NCBI RefSeq assembly: GCF_958979055.1
Contig: NC_084898.1
Location: 20,045,124-20,109,123 of the forward strand
Origin: Alnus glutinosa
Lineage: Eukaryota; Streptophyta; Magnoliopsida; Fagales; Betulaceae
Length of the DNA: 64,000 bases
Reading direction: 5' to 3'
The number at the start of each line of letters is the position of its first letter. The stretch's first letter is position 1. A model generated the notes under the pieces. The model had not been told where the DNA came from. It ran no database searches and was given only the letters and a program-made list of their open reading frames with translations. Below, piece after piece: positions 31,967-42,455 of this stretch. The translations under genes were made by a program, and so were the position numbers.

Positions 31967-32855
31967 GGGTTAAATACCCCAGAGGTACCTGAGTTTTACG
32001 TGTTTTTAAACTTAGTACTTCAGTTTCATTTCGTATCACAGGTAGTACCTGAATTTGGAAGAAAAAAACCCTAGGTAGTACCTGTCAGATTTCTCGTGGG
32101 AATTTCAACTTCTCGCCACGTGTCAACCGCTGAAGTTGACACGTGGCACCACATAGAAAAAAATTAAAAAAATGTTTAAAATTAAAAAAATGAAGAAAAA
32201 AAAAAAGAAAAAAAAAGAGGGGTGGCTGAGCCACCCCCCTTGGCCACCATGGGGGTGGCCAGCCACCCCCATTTTGGCCAAGGAGGTGGCCCAGCCACCC
32301 CCTTGGCCGGTCTGGGGTGGCCGAACCACCCCCTAGGGCCAAAACCCTTCAATTTTTTTTATTATTTTGTTTTCAACTGTGGGGTGGCCGAACCACCCCC
32401 TATGGGGTGGTTCGGCCACCCCAGACCGGCCAAGGGGGTGGCTGGGCCACCTCCTTGGCCAAAATGTGGGTGGTTCGGCCACCCCAGACCGGCCAAGGGG
32501 GTGGCTGGGCCACCTCCTTGGCCAAAATGTGGGTGGCCGGCCACCCCATGGTGGCCAAGGGGGGTGGCTCAACCACCCCTCTTTTTTTTTTTTTTCTTTT
32601 TTTAGTTTTTTTTTTTAATTTTTTTAATTTTAATCATTTTTTTAATTTTTTAATTTTTAAAATTTTTTTTTTGTGCCACGTGTCAACCTCAGCGGTTGAC
32701 ACGTGGCGAGAAGTTGAAATTTGGATGAGAAATCTGACAGGTACTACCTAGAGCTTTTTTCTTCCAAATTCAGGTACTACCTGTGATACGAAATGAAACT
32801 GAGGTACTAAATTTAAAAATACGTAAAACTCAGGTACCTCTGGGGTATTTAACCC
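31967..32855. mobile_element. 889-bp foldback element with 9-bp target duplication
   Basis: The two ends are inverted copies: GGGTTAAATACCCCAGAGGT at the left and its complement at the right. TAAAATTTT duplications flank the element exactly (31958-31966 and 32856-32864), pointing to the Mutator superfamily. The inverted repeat does not stop at the termini. The arms continue through a CCACGTGTCAACC segment and an AT stretch into GC-rich repeats (GGGGTGGCCGAACCACCCC, CCAGCCACCCCCTTGGCC), leaving a loop near 32340-32385. The right arm holds one extra tandem unit of about 65-90 bases. There is no transposase; open frames are repeat artefacts. Confidence 0.92.
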
Positions 32856-32864
32856 TAAAATTTT

Positions 32865-33034
32865 TAACATATAAATATATAAAAACTAAAAAATTATTTT
32901 TTTAAAAAAAAAAACCAAAAAATAACTTAAAAGAGATTACCGAACGGCCCTCAGCCAAATGAGGGTGTCTCATCCGCTCCCTTCTGGCCAAATGATATAT
33001 GTTTGGTTTTATTCCTAGGAGTTTTGTAATTAAT
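32865..33034 (+). other. Short spacer
   Basis: AT-rich DNA between two transposons; nothing was recognised. Confidence 0.4.
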
Positions 33035-33865
33035 GCTCTGTTTGTTTCGACGTAAAATAGTTTCCATCGTAAAATGGTTTCAGAGAAGTCATTTTTCTGA
33101 AAAATATTTTTCGTTGAAAGCATTTTTCGGTGTATGACGCGTACAGAAAATCACAAATATTTTTTATATTTTCATTCAATCATATTAACCTCTAAAAATT
33201 AATTTTTATTCAAAACATATAAGTATTAATATAAAATAATATAAAAATCATCAATGACGAGATTCCGTCACTAACCGACAAGATTCTAACCACTTTTATC
33301 GGATTCCTGCTAATATAGCCAAAATTTGAGATAAAGGCCGGAATCCGGACAGTTTTGTCAGAATCTGGGATGGCCGGATTCCGGCCATCTGGCCGAATCT
33401 GGCCAGGGAGGCAGGATCCCGGCAGGTTGACCGGATCTGGCCAGATCCGTCCGGCCAGCCGGCCAGAATCCGGCTCTCTGGCCAGATTGCCGGAATCCAG
33501 CCGGTCTGACCAAATTCCAACCAGTTGGCCGGAATCCAACCAGATTGGTCGCCGGAATCTGGGCTGACCGGATTCCGGCGACATTAACCGGATGTTGTCG
33601 GATTCCGATACCGGCAAGATTTCGATGGTGGTCGGCTGCTTGAACGTGAAAGTCGACTGCGTCGTTTAAAAGAGATCGACCGCGTCTGGCGTCTTCGGAA
33701 AATGATTTACGCTTTTAAAAGCGTAAATTATTTTCCGAAATTTACTAAGCATTTTTGGTCAAACAGAAATCATTTTTCGGTTGACTATTATTTTCGCCCC
33801 TACCAAAAACCGGAAAATGTCGAAATCATTTTCCAGAAATCATTTTACACCGAAACAAACGGAGC
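33035..33865. mobile_element. Non-autonomous TIR element with a GGCCGGAATCCGG array
   Basis: The left end GCTCTGTTTGTTTCGACGTA and the complement of the right end GCTCCGTTTGTTTCGGTGTA form a clear inverted repeat. It is extended by motifs such as ATTTTTCGGTTGACT and GGAAAATGATTT. The centre (33330-33600) is a GC-rich array of the word GGCCGGAATCCGG and variants in both orientations. No convincing target duplication was found, so the superfamily is open. It has no coding capacity. Confidence 0.75.
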
Positions 33866-34727
33866 ATAAAATCTTTTTTTATGGCAACCAGGCAAATGGA
33901 TGCAAGATCAAAAGGTTGCCGGAGAAACTAAAAGGCGGTTCCAAAAAATCCAGGAAGCTTAACCGCTTATCTTCGAAAAGAATAATATATTCAATATTTC
34001 ATTTCAATTTTGGACACTTATGTTATGTCATTAGAGAACGTGATAGTCTTTTTCTATTTCTTTTTATTAATTTATGTTATAAAACACATGTTTTGTCAAA
34101 TAAAGGAAGAGTACCATTTCTTTATGTAGTTTTTAAAATTATTATTATATTCAAATTTAATAAAAAATTATTAAATGTGTATAAAAATAGGTGTAAAAAG
34201 AAATGTGTATAGCATTTTTCAAAAAGGAAAGAGAACAATGTATGATACCGGATTGTTTAGTCTCGTTGGAGACGATGATGATCAGGGGTGGAAGCACGTT
34301 AGAGGGTGGAGGGTCTATGGCCACCTCAAAAAATTTCAAAACCCTTTTAAAAAATTATATTTTATACTATAAACATACGATGGCCCCCGAGAAAATTGAA
34401 AATTTACCCTGCCTCCAAAAAATGTACTCTACTAGACTACTATTATATCAATTTTTTTTTTAAAAAAAAAGAAAAAAGTAGCCCTCAGTAGCTTAGTCAC
34501 AACACGTTGTACTTGAATCTAAATATATATTAAAAACCCACATAGGCAACACACAGCAAATAGGAAAACATTCGGATTTTCATAATATGCCCATTTTATT
34601 TGGGTTATGCAGAAGATTGGCAATTTTAGAAAAATAAAAAATCTATAATTTGATTGACATGTCAATTTAGTAGTACAATGGAAGAAGAGTTTGTAGCAGA
34701 TCATTTGGTAGTTTATATTAAAAAAGA
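33866..34727 (+). other. Spacer, no recognised feature
   Basis: AT-rich DNA with several short open frames, none with a known domain. It ends at the target site AAAGA (34723-34727) of the next retrotransposon. Confidence 0.4.
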
Positions 34728-35609
34728 TGTTGGTACAGTTTCCAGTATGGTGACGTGTCGCCTTGTAATTCGCCAAGTGAGCTCTTTTTCCTCCCTGCCT
34801 TCTTCCTGATCTGCAAAAATAACAAACGATTAGTCGGGGCCACCGACTACGCCCACTCCGATGGCTAAGTCAGTATAAACCTTATAACTTTCAGGGAGAA
34901 CTCAAAATCTCAAAGCTTAGAGAGAGCGTCGTTCATACCTGTTATGATCTCCTTATTTATAGACTTGCAGGAGTCTCTGAAGTTTATCTGGAATTGGAGT
35001 CTCAACCATAGATCGTGCGGATTTTTATCTTATCTTTAATAAGTTTGAATTGAGTAGGACTCTTCCGTTTTCAAATGAACTCCACGCTGATAGGGATCTG
35101 TTATCCTTTTAACTTGGGATACGGATCGATTCCCCAAATCTTGGGATTTGGTATCCTAATAGAACCTCCATAAATCTTGGTCATAGGATCTTATCAGTTA
35201 ACAAATGTTTACTTGCTGAAGATAAGGGGATAATCTTTCAGTGCTTGTACTGACTACAACTCCGAGGTAGGAACATCCGAGACATGCTGACTCCATACAG
35301 ACTAGGAGATCTCGGCATATTCCGCACTCTGCGGGGTCTTGAGTTCCGAGGTATCCAGTTCGTTAGGTCAAGCCATAGTCTGAAGTGTTTCAAGCACCAA
35401 ACTGATTTTATCCATAATAAGGATTGACAAACATCTGAGGTACCCATACAGGTGCTATGACCGTGGCGATACGACTGAGGTGACCTAGTATGGTTTGGAT
35501 TGGGCCGAACCAGTCAGGTCGGATCGGGTCGATACGGCTTGGGCACACGCTTTAAAACCCGAGTTGAATAAAAGGCCACGTGGCTTCGGAGCTAATTATT
35601 TTCCCAACA
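34728..35609 (-). repeat. 3' LTR of the Tat-type element
   Basis: The copy downstream in the sense of the element. It is the same length (882) as the other LTR and differs mostly by transitions. Confidence 0.93.
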
Positions 35610-35625
35610 GTTACCCCCTAATTCC
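35610..35625 (-). other. Polypurine tract of the Tat-type element
   Basis: Read on the minus strand, GGAATTAGGGGGTAAC directly precedes the 3' LTR. This is the expected plus-strand priming site, though the purine run is short and interrupted by TAAC. Confidence 0.6.
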
Positions 35626-35927
35626 TTTTATTTAATTTTTTGAATTTAAAGGAATTACTTGTACTTTCAAAATTGTCGCTTTCCATGCCATAAACGCCGT
35701 ATCTGACAGCTGCGATTTTTCCCCCCAAAATGACATGCCCCTGCACGCTCATGATGACGCCTGCCTTTAAAATCCAAACTTGCATTTTCGAGGTTGCGCC
35801 TTTAATGCGGATTTTGAATTTTGAATTTCTGGTCGGCCGCCTTTTCGATTTTGGAGATTTGAAATGATGGCGCCCCTTCGTTTCTCGGACACGTGTGGGG
35901 GGTAGTTAACTCTCCCCTTTTTACCCC

Positions 35928-35939
35928 TTTATAAATATT
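35928..35939 (+). promoter_or_regulatory. TATA-like box of the antisense ORF
   Basis: TTTATAAATATT lies about 116 bases before the antisense ATG at 36055, after a GC-richer stretch containing CACGTG (about 35891). Its position suggests the antisense ORF has its own promoter next to the 3' LTR. This is an inference from spacing. Confidence 0.5.
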
Positions 35940-37140
35940 GTTCCTTGTCGTTCCTGTTCACTTTTACCATTGTTGCCAATTATTCAAGCTTTTCCCTTCC
36001 TAAATTTCTTCTGCTTTTTCATCATCTCCCAAATTTCTTGCTTTTCTTTTCTAAGATGGCCAAAAAGAGATATACTTATGAGGTTCCTTCAACTTCTCTG
36101 GCAAGAACCAAGAAATTCGATGGCTCTACAGATCTTTCTCCCCTGGAGAGCAGGGTGGAAACAGTCATCCTCGAGAGGCACGAGGATGTCCTGCGTCTGA
36201 ACTACGACATCCCTTCGACAGTGAGGATGTTCTACCAAACCCCCGGGACTCGGACAATCAATGGTGGTGACGTCACCCTCTTTGAGAGGATGTTCATGGC
36301 CGGACTCCGTCTCCCATTCCCAGAGATTGCCAGGGACTTTGTTCTGTTCCTGACGGTCTCCCCGAGTCAAATAATGCCAAATGCCTAGAGGTATCTTTTT
36401 GCCTCCTACATCTTGTGGAGGCTGGTCTTGAAGAAGGAGATGAAGATCCTTCAATTTTTTCACATCTATCGCCCAAGGCAGACTCCAGAAGGGATGATAG
36501 AGTTGTTTGTCCGACATCCCCTATCTTCATCAAACTTAAGAGTGTGCTAACCAACAATAAATACTGGGAGCAACAATTTTTCAGAGTGTCCGGGGAGTGG
36601 GAATGCCCCGAGGGCCACAACCTGCCTGAAAACCGGAGAATACCTCGGACCTGGCAATTGCTGTGGTTGGATCGGTGCGAGCTCCCTTCCATTAGTACAA
36701 CTGACTGAGACGATGTTACAAAGATAAGTGACTGGTCTGCGGCGAGGGTGAAACTCGAGAAGTTTGAAGAAATCGACTTCGACAAACTTGTGACCAACGA
36801 GACTTTGAGGCAATTTCTCGGGTATAAGATTCCGTCAAATAAAAAGACGATGACTAAAAGGGGCGCGTCCAAGAGAAAGGATGATGCTCCTCGATCACCG
36901 AGACAAGCTACTAAGAGAACATCTAAAGCAGCAACTTCGACCCCCGAGGGGTTTCTTTTGAAGAAGAAGAAAAGCATTCCACTAGCTGCTTCTGGTGCAA
37001 GGAGAACTCCTCTAGAGAAGCACGTGCCCGAGACCAATACAGAGGAAGGCTCGATGAGCTTCCGAGTTTTTATGCCCAAAGCTCCCCCGCACCAAGGAGA
37101 AGGAAGCTTGCCACCCTTTGGCCTAAAGGACTAAACGAGC

Positions 37141-37900
37141 TCCGAGGCCTCGCACCATGGATCGGAGATTCCTATTGAAGAGCCAGAGGGAGCAGCTTTT
37201 GGGGCAACAAGTCCTACACCTCTATGGACGGAAGAGGGGGCAGAACCTACCCCCGAGCCAAGCCCTCAGCAAACTCCGCGTCGTTTAAAGCATATGGCCC
37301 AGAGGAAGAAGTTAGGACCTTGAGGCCACCTGGCGAGTTTAATATTTGAAGCTGAAGAAATGTTGGGTAGACTGACTTACAGTCCCTCCAAGGTGGAAGG
37401 TTTTCAGCCTGAGCTCTCTTCTTCTGCTGACACCGAGTAAGGTTGCAAAATAGAAGAAACCCTTGAGGTTTCTTTGGCGACAGAAGAGGCTCCTTCGACG
37501 CCTGTCGTAGTACCGAGGGGTTCGAGGCCTCGCACCATGGATCAGAGATTCCTCTTGAAGAGACAGAGGGAGCAGCTTTTAGGGCAACAAGTCCTACACC
37601 TCTATGGACGGAAGAGGGGGGGCAGAACCTGCCCCCGAGCCAAGCCCTCAGCAAACTCTACGTCGTTTAAAGCACATGGCCCAGAGGAAGAAGTTAGGAC
37701 CCCGAGGCCGCCTGGCGAGTTTAATATTTGAAGCTGAAGAAATGTTGGGTAGACCGACTTACAGTCCCTCCAATGTGGAAGGTTTTCAGTCTGAGCTCTC
37801 TTCTTCTGCTGACACCGAGGAGGGTTGCGAAGTAGAAGAAACCCCCGAGGTTTCTTTGGGGACGAAAGAGGCTCCTTCGACGCCTGTCGTAGTACTGAGG
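37141..37900 (+). repeat. Tandem duplication of about 380 bp in the antisense ORF
   Basis: The block starting GAGGCCTCGCACCATGGATC (37144) recurs at 37524, offset 380, with high similarity through GGCAACAAGTCCTACACCTC, CAGCAAACTC, ATGTTGGGTAGAC and GACACCGAG. The recent look of the copies suggests the duplication arose in this element or a close parent. Confidence 0.85.
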
Positions 37901-38371
37901 GGTTCGACTCCGCCCCCAGAGGGAAACAACAAAAGGACAAAGACAGACTTGAGAACTAGTTCTGCATCGCCAGAACCCGCCCAAGCCCAACAACGGGAGG
38001 TAAAGGGCACTACGGGAGGTATTCTGCTTATCCCCGAGCAAATTGCCAAAGACACATTCGGGGCCGAAGAGACTCAAAGGTCCGAGCCTTCTCCGGATAT
38101 TGAGGTTGAAACTGCCCCAGAAGCAAGTTCGAGACATTACCGAGGAACCCAGTACTTCAAGGCCGAGGTCGCCTTTTGAAATCCTTGGGCGAGGGCTTCG
38201 GGGATGCCCGATAGAGGTCGTTCAAAATTTGATTCCCGAGATTTTCTGGGTGGTGCTCGGGTGACTTCACCCGAAAAAATCGCGCAGGGCATCATGATCT
38301 CCCATTATCAGGTAATTTCCTTTTGCCTTAGGAATTTTTCGCTACTTCATACATTTATCAATTCTCACCCC

Positions 38372-38383
38372 TCATCATCATCA

Positions 38384-38416
<33 letters not shown>
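38372..38416 (+). repeat. (CAT)n/(TTA)n microsatellite
   Basis: Several CAT triplets pass into about ten ATT triplets within the antisense ORF region. Confidence 0.9.
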
Positions 38417-39475
38417 GCTCTTGGTAAAAATGACTGCCTTCTGGCGGAATTTCGAGAAGCATCACGATGCTCAGCAAGAGGCCTCCAACACCGCTGCACA
38501 AGCTTGAATCTCAGTGCTTGAGAGGTAAGTGGCTAAGAAAAATGCCCTTCTATAGGCCCGAGGTGAGGAAATCGCTTCAAAGGATCTAGCTGCTTCACAA
38601 ATGCAATATCGCATTTCGGAGCTTGAGAAAGAAGTCGCTGATCAGAAGGTTCTTCTACAAAGCCGAGACAGTGACATCACTTCTAAGGATCTCGCCATCT
38701 CTATAGCAAATCCACCATCCTTAGACTTGAGAGAGAACTTAGGGCGGCTAATGAACAATGCACACAATTGGTGGCAAGTCTCTCCACCGAGTTGAATGCT
38801 CGAGAAGCTCTGGAAGTTAGACTTCGGGCCGTTACAACTGAATGCTCCGAGGCCTGTAAGAATGCGACAGCTACTATGGCAGAGAACGAAAAGCTTACAG
38901 CCGAAGTGGAGAAGCTTGAGGCCGAGAAGTCAAAAGCCTTGAAAGCACAAGGCCACGCCGAGAACTTGTTAATCAGAATTCGGGGGCGTCATGACGCTAA
39001 TCAAGAAAAGATCAAAAGACTTCTTAAGCAGCTGGGTTACGTCCCCTATATCCGAGACTTCGGCTTTGGTCGGGGCTTTAACTGGGGTTTTGAAAACTTT
39101 CGAGCTCTCGTCTTAGACCCTCGCACAGTTCAGTATGTTGCTAAAAGAATTCCCGAGTATGCGGTGAAGGAGATGTCCAAGTTTGGTCCGTCCTTCATGG
39201 CCGACGTACCTGACTGGACCGACTCTGCCCCAAGTCCTTTTGACGATGATGAGGATCTCGGGCATAATTAATAGCTCCGAGATTAATAGTGGTTCGGGGT
39301 TTCAACCTGTAAATATTTAAAGCCCTCTATCTTTTTGTACCAAATTTTGTAATGGAAAACATTTTAATGGTAAAAGAAACTTTTCGGATACTCTGACTTT
39401 TTATCCTTCTTCTCTTACTAATTCTTAAATATTAGTTTTTAACAAGAGGAACTAATACTAGTAAAACGTGTATCC

Positions 39476-39655
39476 CCTGGGGGTTTTTAAACTTTACCCC
39501 CAAGAGTTAAAAACTTGTAAAACTTAACTTGAAACTTGTACCCCCTAGGTTTTTGAACTTTACCTCTGAGGGTTAAAAACTTGTAAAACTTAACTTGAAA
39601 CTTGTACCCCCGAGGTTTTTGAACTTTACCTTTGAGAGTTAAAAACTTACTTGAT
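39476..39655 (+). repeat. Tandem repeat, about 65-bp unit, near three copies
   Basis: The unit contains TTGAACTTTACC, GAGGGTTAAAAACTTG, TAAAACTTAACTTGAAACTTG and TACCCCC. It recurs with offsets of about 64-66 bases between the antisense ORF and the 60-bp array. Confidence 0.85.
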
Positions 39656-39774
39656 GATTTTATATCTTGTTCCGAGATGATTTCTTTGAGACTTGAGTCC
39701 GAGAGCTTAGTCTTTATCTTGGTCATATCCTTATCTTTATCCATATATTTTGTTGAGCCACCACCTTTAACTTA

Positions 39775-40210
39775 GGTGGGTAGTCAGGTACCTTGGGTAT
39801 CCCTCAAATACTTGACAGAGTTTTTTGGGGAGGAAGTAGGGCAGATAGTCCCCTGGGTATCCCTCCAATACTCGACCGAGTTTTTTAGGGAGGGAGTCGG
39901 GTGGATAGTTCCCTGGGTATTCCTCCAATACTCGGCCGAGTTTTTTGGGGAGGAAGTCGGGTGGATAGTCCCCTAGGTATTCCTCCAATACTCAACCGAG
40001 TTTTTTAGGGAGGAAGTCGGGTGGATAGTTCCCTGGGTATTCCTCCAATACTCGGCCGAGTTTTTTGGGGAGGAAGTCAGGTAGATAGTCCCCTGGGTAT
40101 TCCTCCAATACTCGACCGAGTTTTTTGGGAAGGAAGTCGAGTGGATAGTCCCCTTGGTATTCCTCCAATACTCGACCAAGTTTTTTGGGGAGGAAGTCGG
40201 GTAGATAGTT
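39775..40210 (+). repeat. 60-bp minisatellite, about 7 copies
   Basis: The unit, of constant length 60, has landmarks GGTGGATAGTCCCCTGGGTA, TTCCTCCAATACTCGACCGA and GTTTTTTGGGGAGGAAGTC. Copies differ at a few positions. Because 60 is divisible by three, open frames of 20-residue repeats appear on both strands (for example NSVEYWRNTQGTI); these are by-products. It sits between integrase and the antisense ORF. Confidence 0.95.
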
Positions 40211-40304
40211 GGTGCAGCATAATAACTTTGCAGTGGACAATAAATTGAGAAGAAGATTACTTTATTAATGATATACTATCGAGCTACAATGACTACATAT
40301 AGTA

Positions 40305-40757
40305 CTACTTTAAATGCTCGACATTCCATGCTCTCGGGGGCATCTTTCCTGTCTCGGACTTCAAGTGATAGGCCCCCTTTCCCTGACACTTTACTATCTG
40401 ATAGGGGCCCTCCCACTTTGGTGCCATTTTTCCTTCAGCAAGATCTTTGGTCATCAAGCTCAATTTCCTGAGGACCCAGTCACCAACTTGGAACTTCCTG
40501 AGGTTCACGGCTTTGTTAAAGTACCGAGTCGTTCTATCCTGATAGGCCGCCCAGGTAACTTGAGCATCGTTTCTCTTTTCTTGTAAAAGATCCAGGTTTG
40601 ACCTGATACCTTCATCATTAAGCCTTGAATTGTAGTATGCTACTCTGAAGCCCGGGGTTCCCACTTCTACCGAGATAACCGCCTCAGTCCCATAAGTGAG
40701 TGATAAAGGGGTGTCGCCAGTTGGGGTTCTAACCGTTGTCTGATATGACCATAGCAC
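40305..40757 (-). pseudogene. Integrase C-terminal part of the Tat-type element
   Basis: The 150-codon frame begins LWSYQTTVRTPTGDTPLSLTYGTEAV, the end of the integrase catalytic domain. A coiled segment follows (NLDLLQEKRNDAQ), then the FQVGDWVLRK and PKWEGPYQIV parts of the C-terminal domain, ending WNVEHLK. It continues the protein of the frame at 40820-41362 after a break of about 60 bases containing a stop, so it is not translated with it. Confidence 0.85.
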
Positions 40758-40819
40758 TTCGGGGACATACTCTACCTAGGCCCCTTTCTTCTTCTAGAGC
40801 TTTTTCTTCAACGTTCGCA

Positions 40820-41362
40820 TCAGGGTTTATTCATTGCCTCGACTTGCCCATTTGCCTTGGGATGTAATGCACTCGAATAATAGTTCCTAATACGGAGCTT
40901 GGAGCACCACTTTCGGAACTGTTGGCAATCGAACTGTGTCCCATTATCGGTTACAAAAGCGTGTGGTATTCCGAATCGACATACCACGGATCTCCAGAGG
41001 AAGCTGATTATGTTTTTAGTGGTTATTGCTGTCCGAGGGTGGAATTCGATGTCGAATTGTCCGAGCTTTACCGCCCAATTTACTAACCTCCCCGAGAGGT
41101 CAGGTTTTTGTAAATTTTTCCGCAAGGGGAACTCCGTCAGTACTCGGATCACATGAGATTGGAAATAAGGCCTCATTTTATGAGCCGAGACAACAAGGGC
41201 GAACGCCAACTTCTCGATCTGAGGATACCTTTCCTCTGCACCATGAAGCGCCTTACTCATGAAGTAGACAAGCCTCTGCACTCCTGCTTCCTCCCTCACC
41301 AATGCCGAGCTCAAAGTTGAGGGAGATACAACCAAGTACAGGTACAGTATCTCCCCTTCCAA
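40820..41362 (-). pseudogene. RNase H joined to integrase core across an internal deletion
   Basis: The frame starts in RNase H (LYLYLVVSPSTLSSALVREE, VYFMSKALHGAEERYPQIEKLAFALV, GRLVNWAVKLGQFDIEFHPRTAI). Within a few residues it becomes integrase core (NIISFLWRSVVCRFGIPHAFVTDNGTQF, second catalytic Asp; ALHPKANGQVEAMNK, catalytic Glu). The rest of RNase H, the HHCC zinc domain and the first catalytic Asp region of integrase are missing. The joint is at about 41000. A Tat-type second RNase H domain is likewise absent. Neither enzyme can be complete. Confidence 0.85.
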
Positions 41363-41539
41363 GGGTCAGCTTAGCAGAGACGGGTTCATCAAGTATTCCT
41401 TCAATTGGCCGAATGCCTCCTCACACTCGTTACTCCACATAAAGGCCTTTCTCAAGATCTTGAAGAAGGGAAGGCACTTGTCTGTGGACCGAGAAATGAA
41501 CCGGTTGAGTGCTGCGATTCTTCCTGTCAACTGCTGAAG

Positions 41540-42446
41540 CTATTTGGTGGTCCTCGGAGGTTGCATTTCGAGGACTGCCTTCACTTTCTCGGGATTCGCC
41601 TCAATGCCTCGGTGTGATATCAAAAATTCCAAGAACTTCCCTGATGATACACCGAAAGCACACTTGGTCGGATTGAGCTTCATCCGATACTTCCTCAACA
41701 TGTGGAAGGTCTTTTCAAGATATGCGATGTGCTCGGACGCCTGAATGCCCTTAACTAGCATATCATCTACAGAAAACTTCAACATTCCTGCCAATTTGTT
41801 TTTGGAACATTTTATTTACTAACCTCTGATACGTGGCTCCAACATTCTTCAGGCCAAAGGGCATCATCTTGTAGCAGTAGAGTCCTCGGTCGGTAATGAA
41901 CGAAGTCTTCTCTTGATCAGTTTCATCCATGTGGATTTGATTGTATACCGAGAAGGCATCCATAAAACTCAAGAGTTGGTGTTCGGACGTTGAGTCCACT
42001 AGGAGATCAATCCGAGGTAATGGGAACCTATCCTTCGGACAGGCCTTGTTTAGGTCTGTAAAATCCACACACATCCTCCACTTGCCACTTAACTTCTTTA
42101 CTAGCACTACATTAGCTAGCCATTCGGGGTAATCTACTTCTCGGATAAATCCGACATTTAACAACTTCTCGACCTCTTTTGCTACAGTCTGATTTCGCTC
42201 TGCGGCGAAAGTTCTTCTTCTTTGTTTCACTGGTCTGTAGTTAGGATCCACATTCAACTTGTGGACAATGATCGAGGGATCAATCCCTGGCATATCTTCG
42301 TGGCTCCAGGCAAACACATCACTGTTATGCCTCAGAAACACCACTAGCTCTTCCTTTATTCGTTGGGGGAGTTGCGAGCCTACTCGTATTTTCCTACCGG
42401 TGACTCCGAATTCAAACTCTTCCACATGTTCTTCAGGCTCTCCCAA
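41540..42446 (-). pseudogene. Reverse transcriptase of the Tat-type element, frameshifted
   Basis: The first frame (42446-41763) carries WSHEDMPGIDPSIIVHKLNV, then KEVEKLLNVGFIREVDYPEW, NVVLVKKLSGKWRMCVDFTDLNKACPKD, FMDAFSVYNQIHMDETDQEKTSF, and MMPFGLKNVGATYQRLVNKMF. These are the fingers and palm of a gypsy RT. The frame changes at about 41785, just at the catalytic YVDD site. The next frame (41794-41540) starts with SVDDMLVKG and continues through the thumb (LNPTKCAFGV, GKFLEFLISHRGIEANPEKV). The break lies at the active site, so no working enzyme is made. Confidence 0.9.
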
Positions 42447-42455
42447 CTGTGATTG

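Larger units (their letters stand above)
36055..39271 (+). pseudogene. Antisense extra ORF of the Tat-type element, decayed
   Basis: The region starts MAKKRYTYEVPS at 36055 and resembles the 'putative gypsy type transposon' (Transposase_28) proteins of plants: GDVTLFERMFMAGLRLPFPEIARDFV, then SPSQIMPNA. A TAG at 36386-36388 replaces a Trp expected in PNAWRYL, and the same frame continues with RYLFASYILWRLV. Further pieces change frame. They include a Lys/Arg-rich stretch (36840-36990) and Pro/Glu-rich acidic repeats duplicated in tandem. A coiled-coil-like part follows (YRISELEKEVADQ and AENEKLTAEVEKLEAEKSKALKAQGHAENL, 38600-38990), ending FDDDEDLGHN at 39271. The function in Tat elements is unknown. 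The copy here is broken by several frameshifts. Confidence 0.7.

Noticed and set aside
32085..32751. Proteins rich in Pro, Gly and Trp on both strands
   Set aside because: They come from the palindromic GC-rich units of the foldback element and appear on both strands equally.
33032..33868. hAT assignment of the TIR element
   Set aside because: The ends resemble some hAT-type MITEs but no 8-bp duplication is present; the superfamily was left open.
39770..40210. CRISPR array
   Set aside because: The 60-bp units are direct head-to-tail repeats without unique spacers, inside a plant retrotransposon.
39767..40248. 20-residue repeat proteins on both strands
   Set aside because: The 60-bp minisatellite unit is divisible by three, so all frames without stops stay open; no start, context or family supports a protein.
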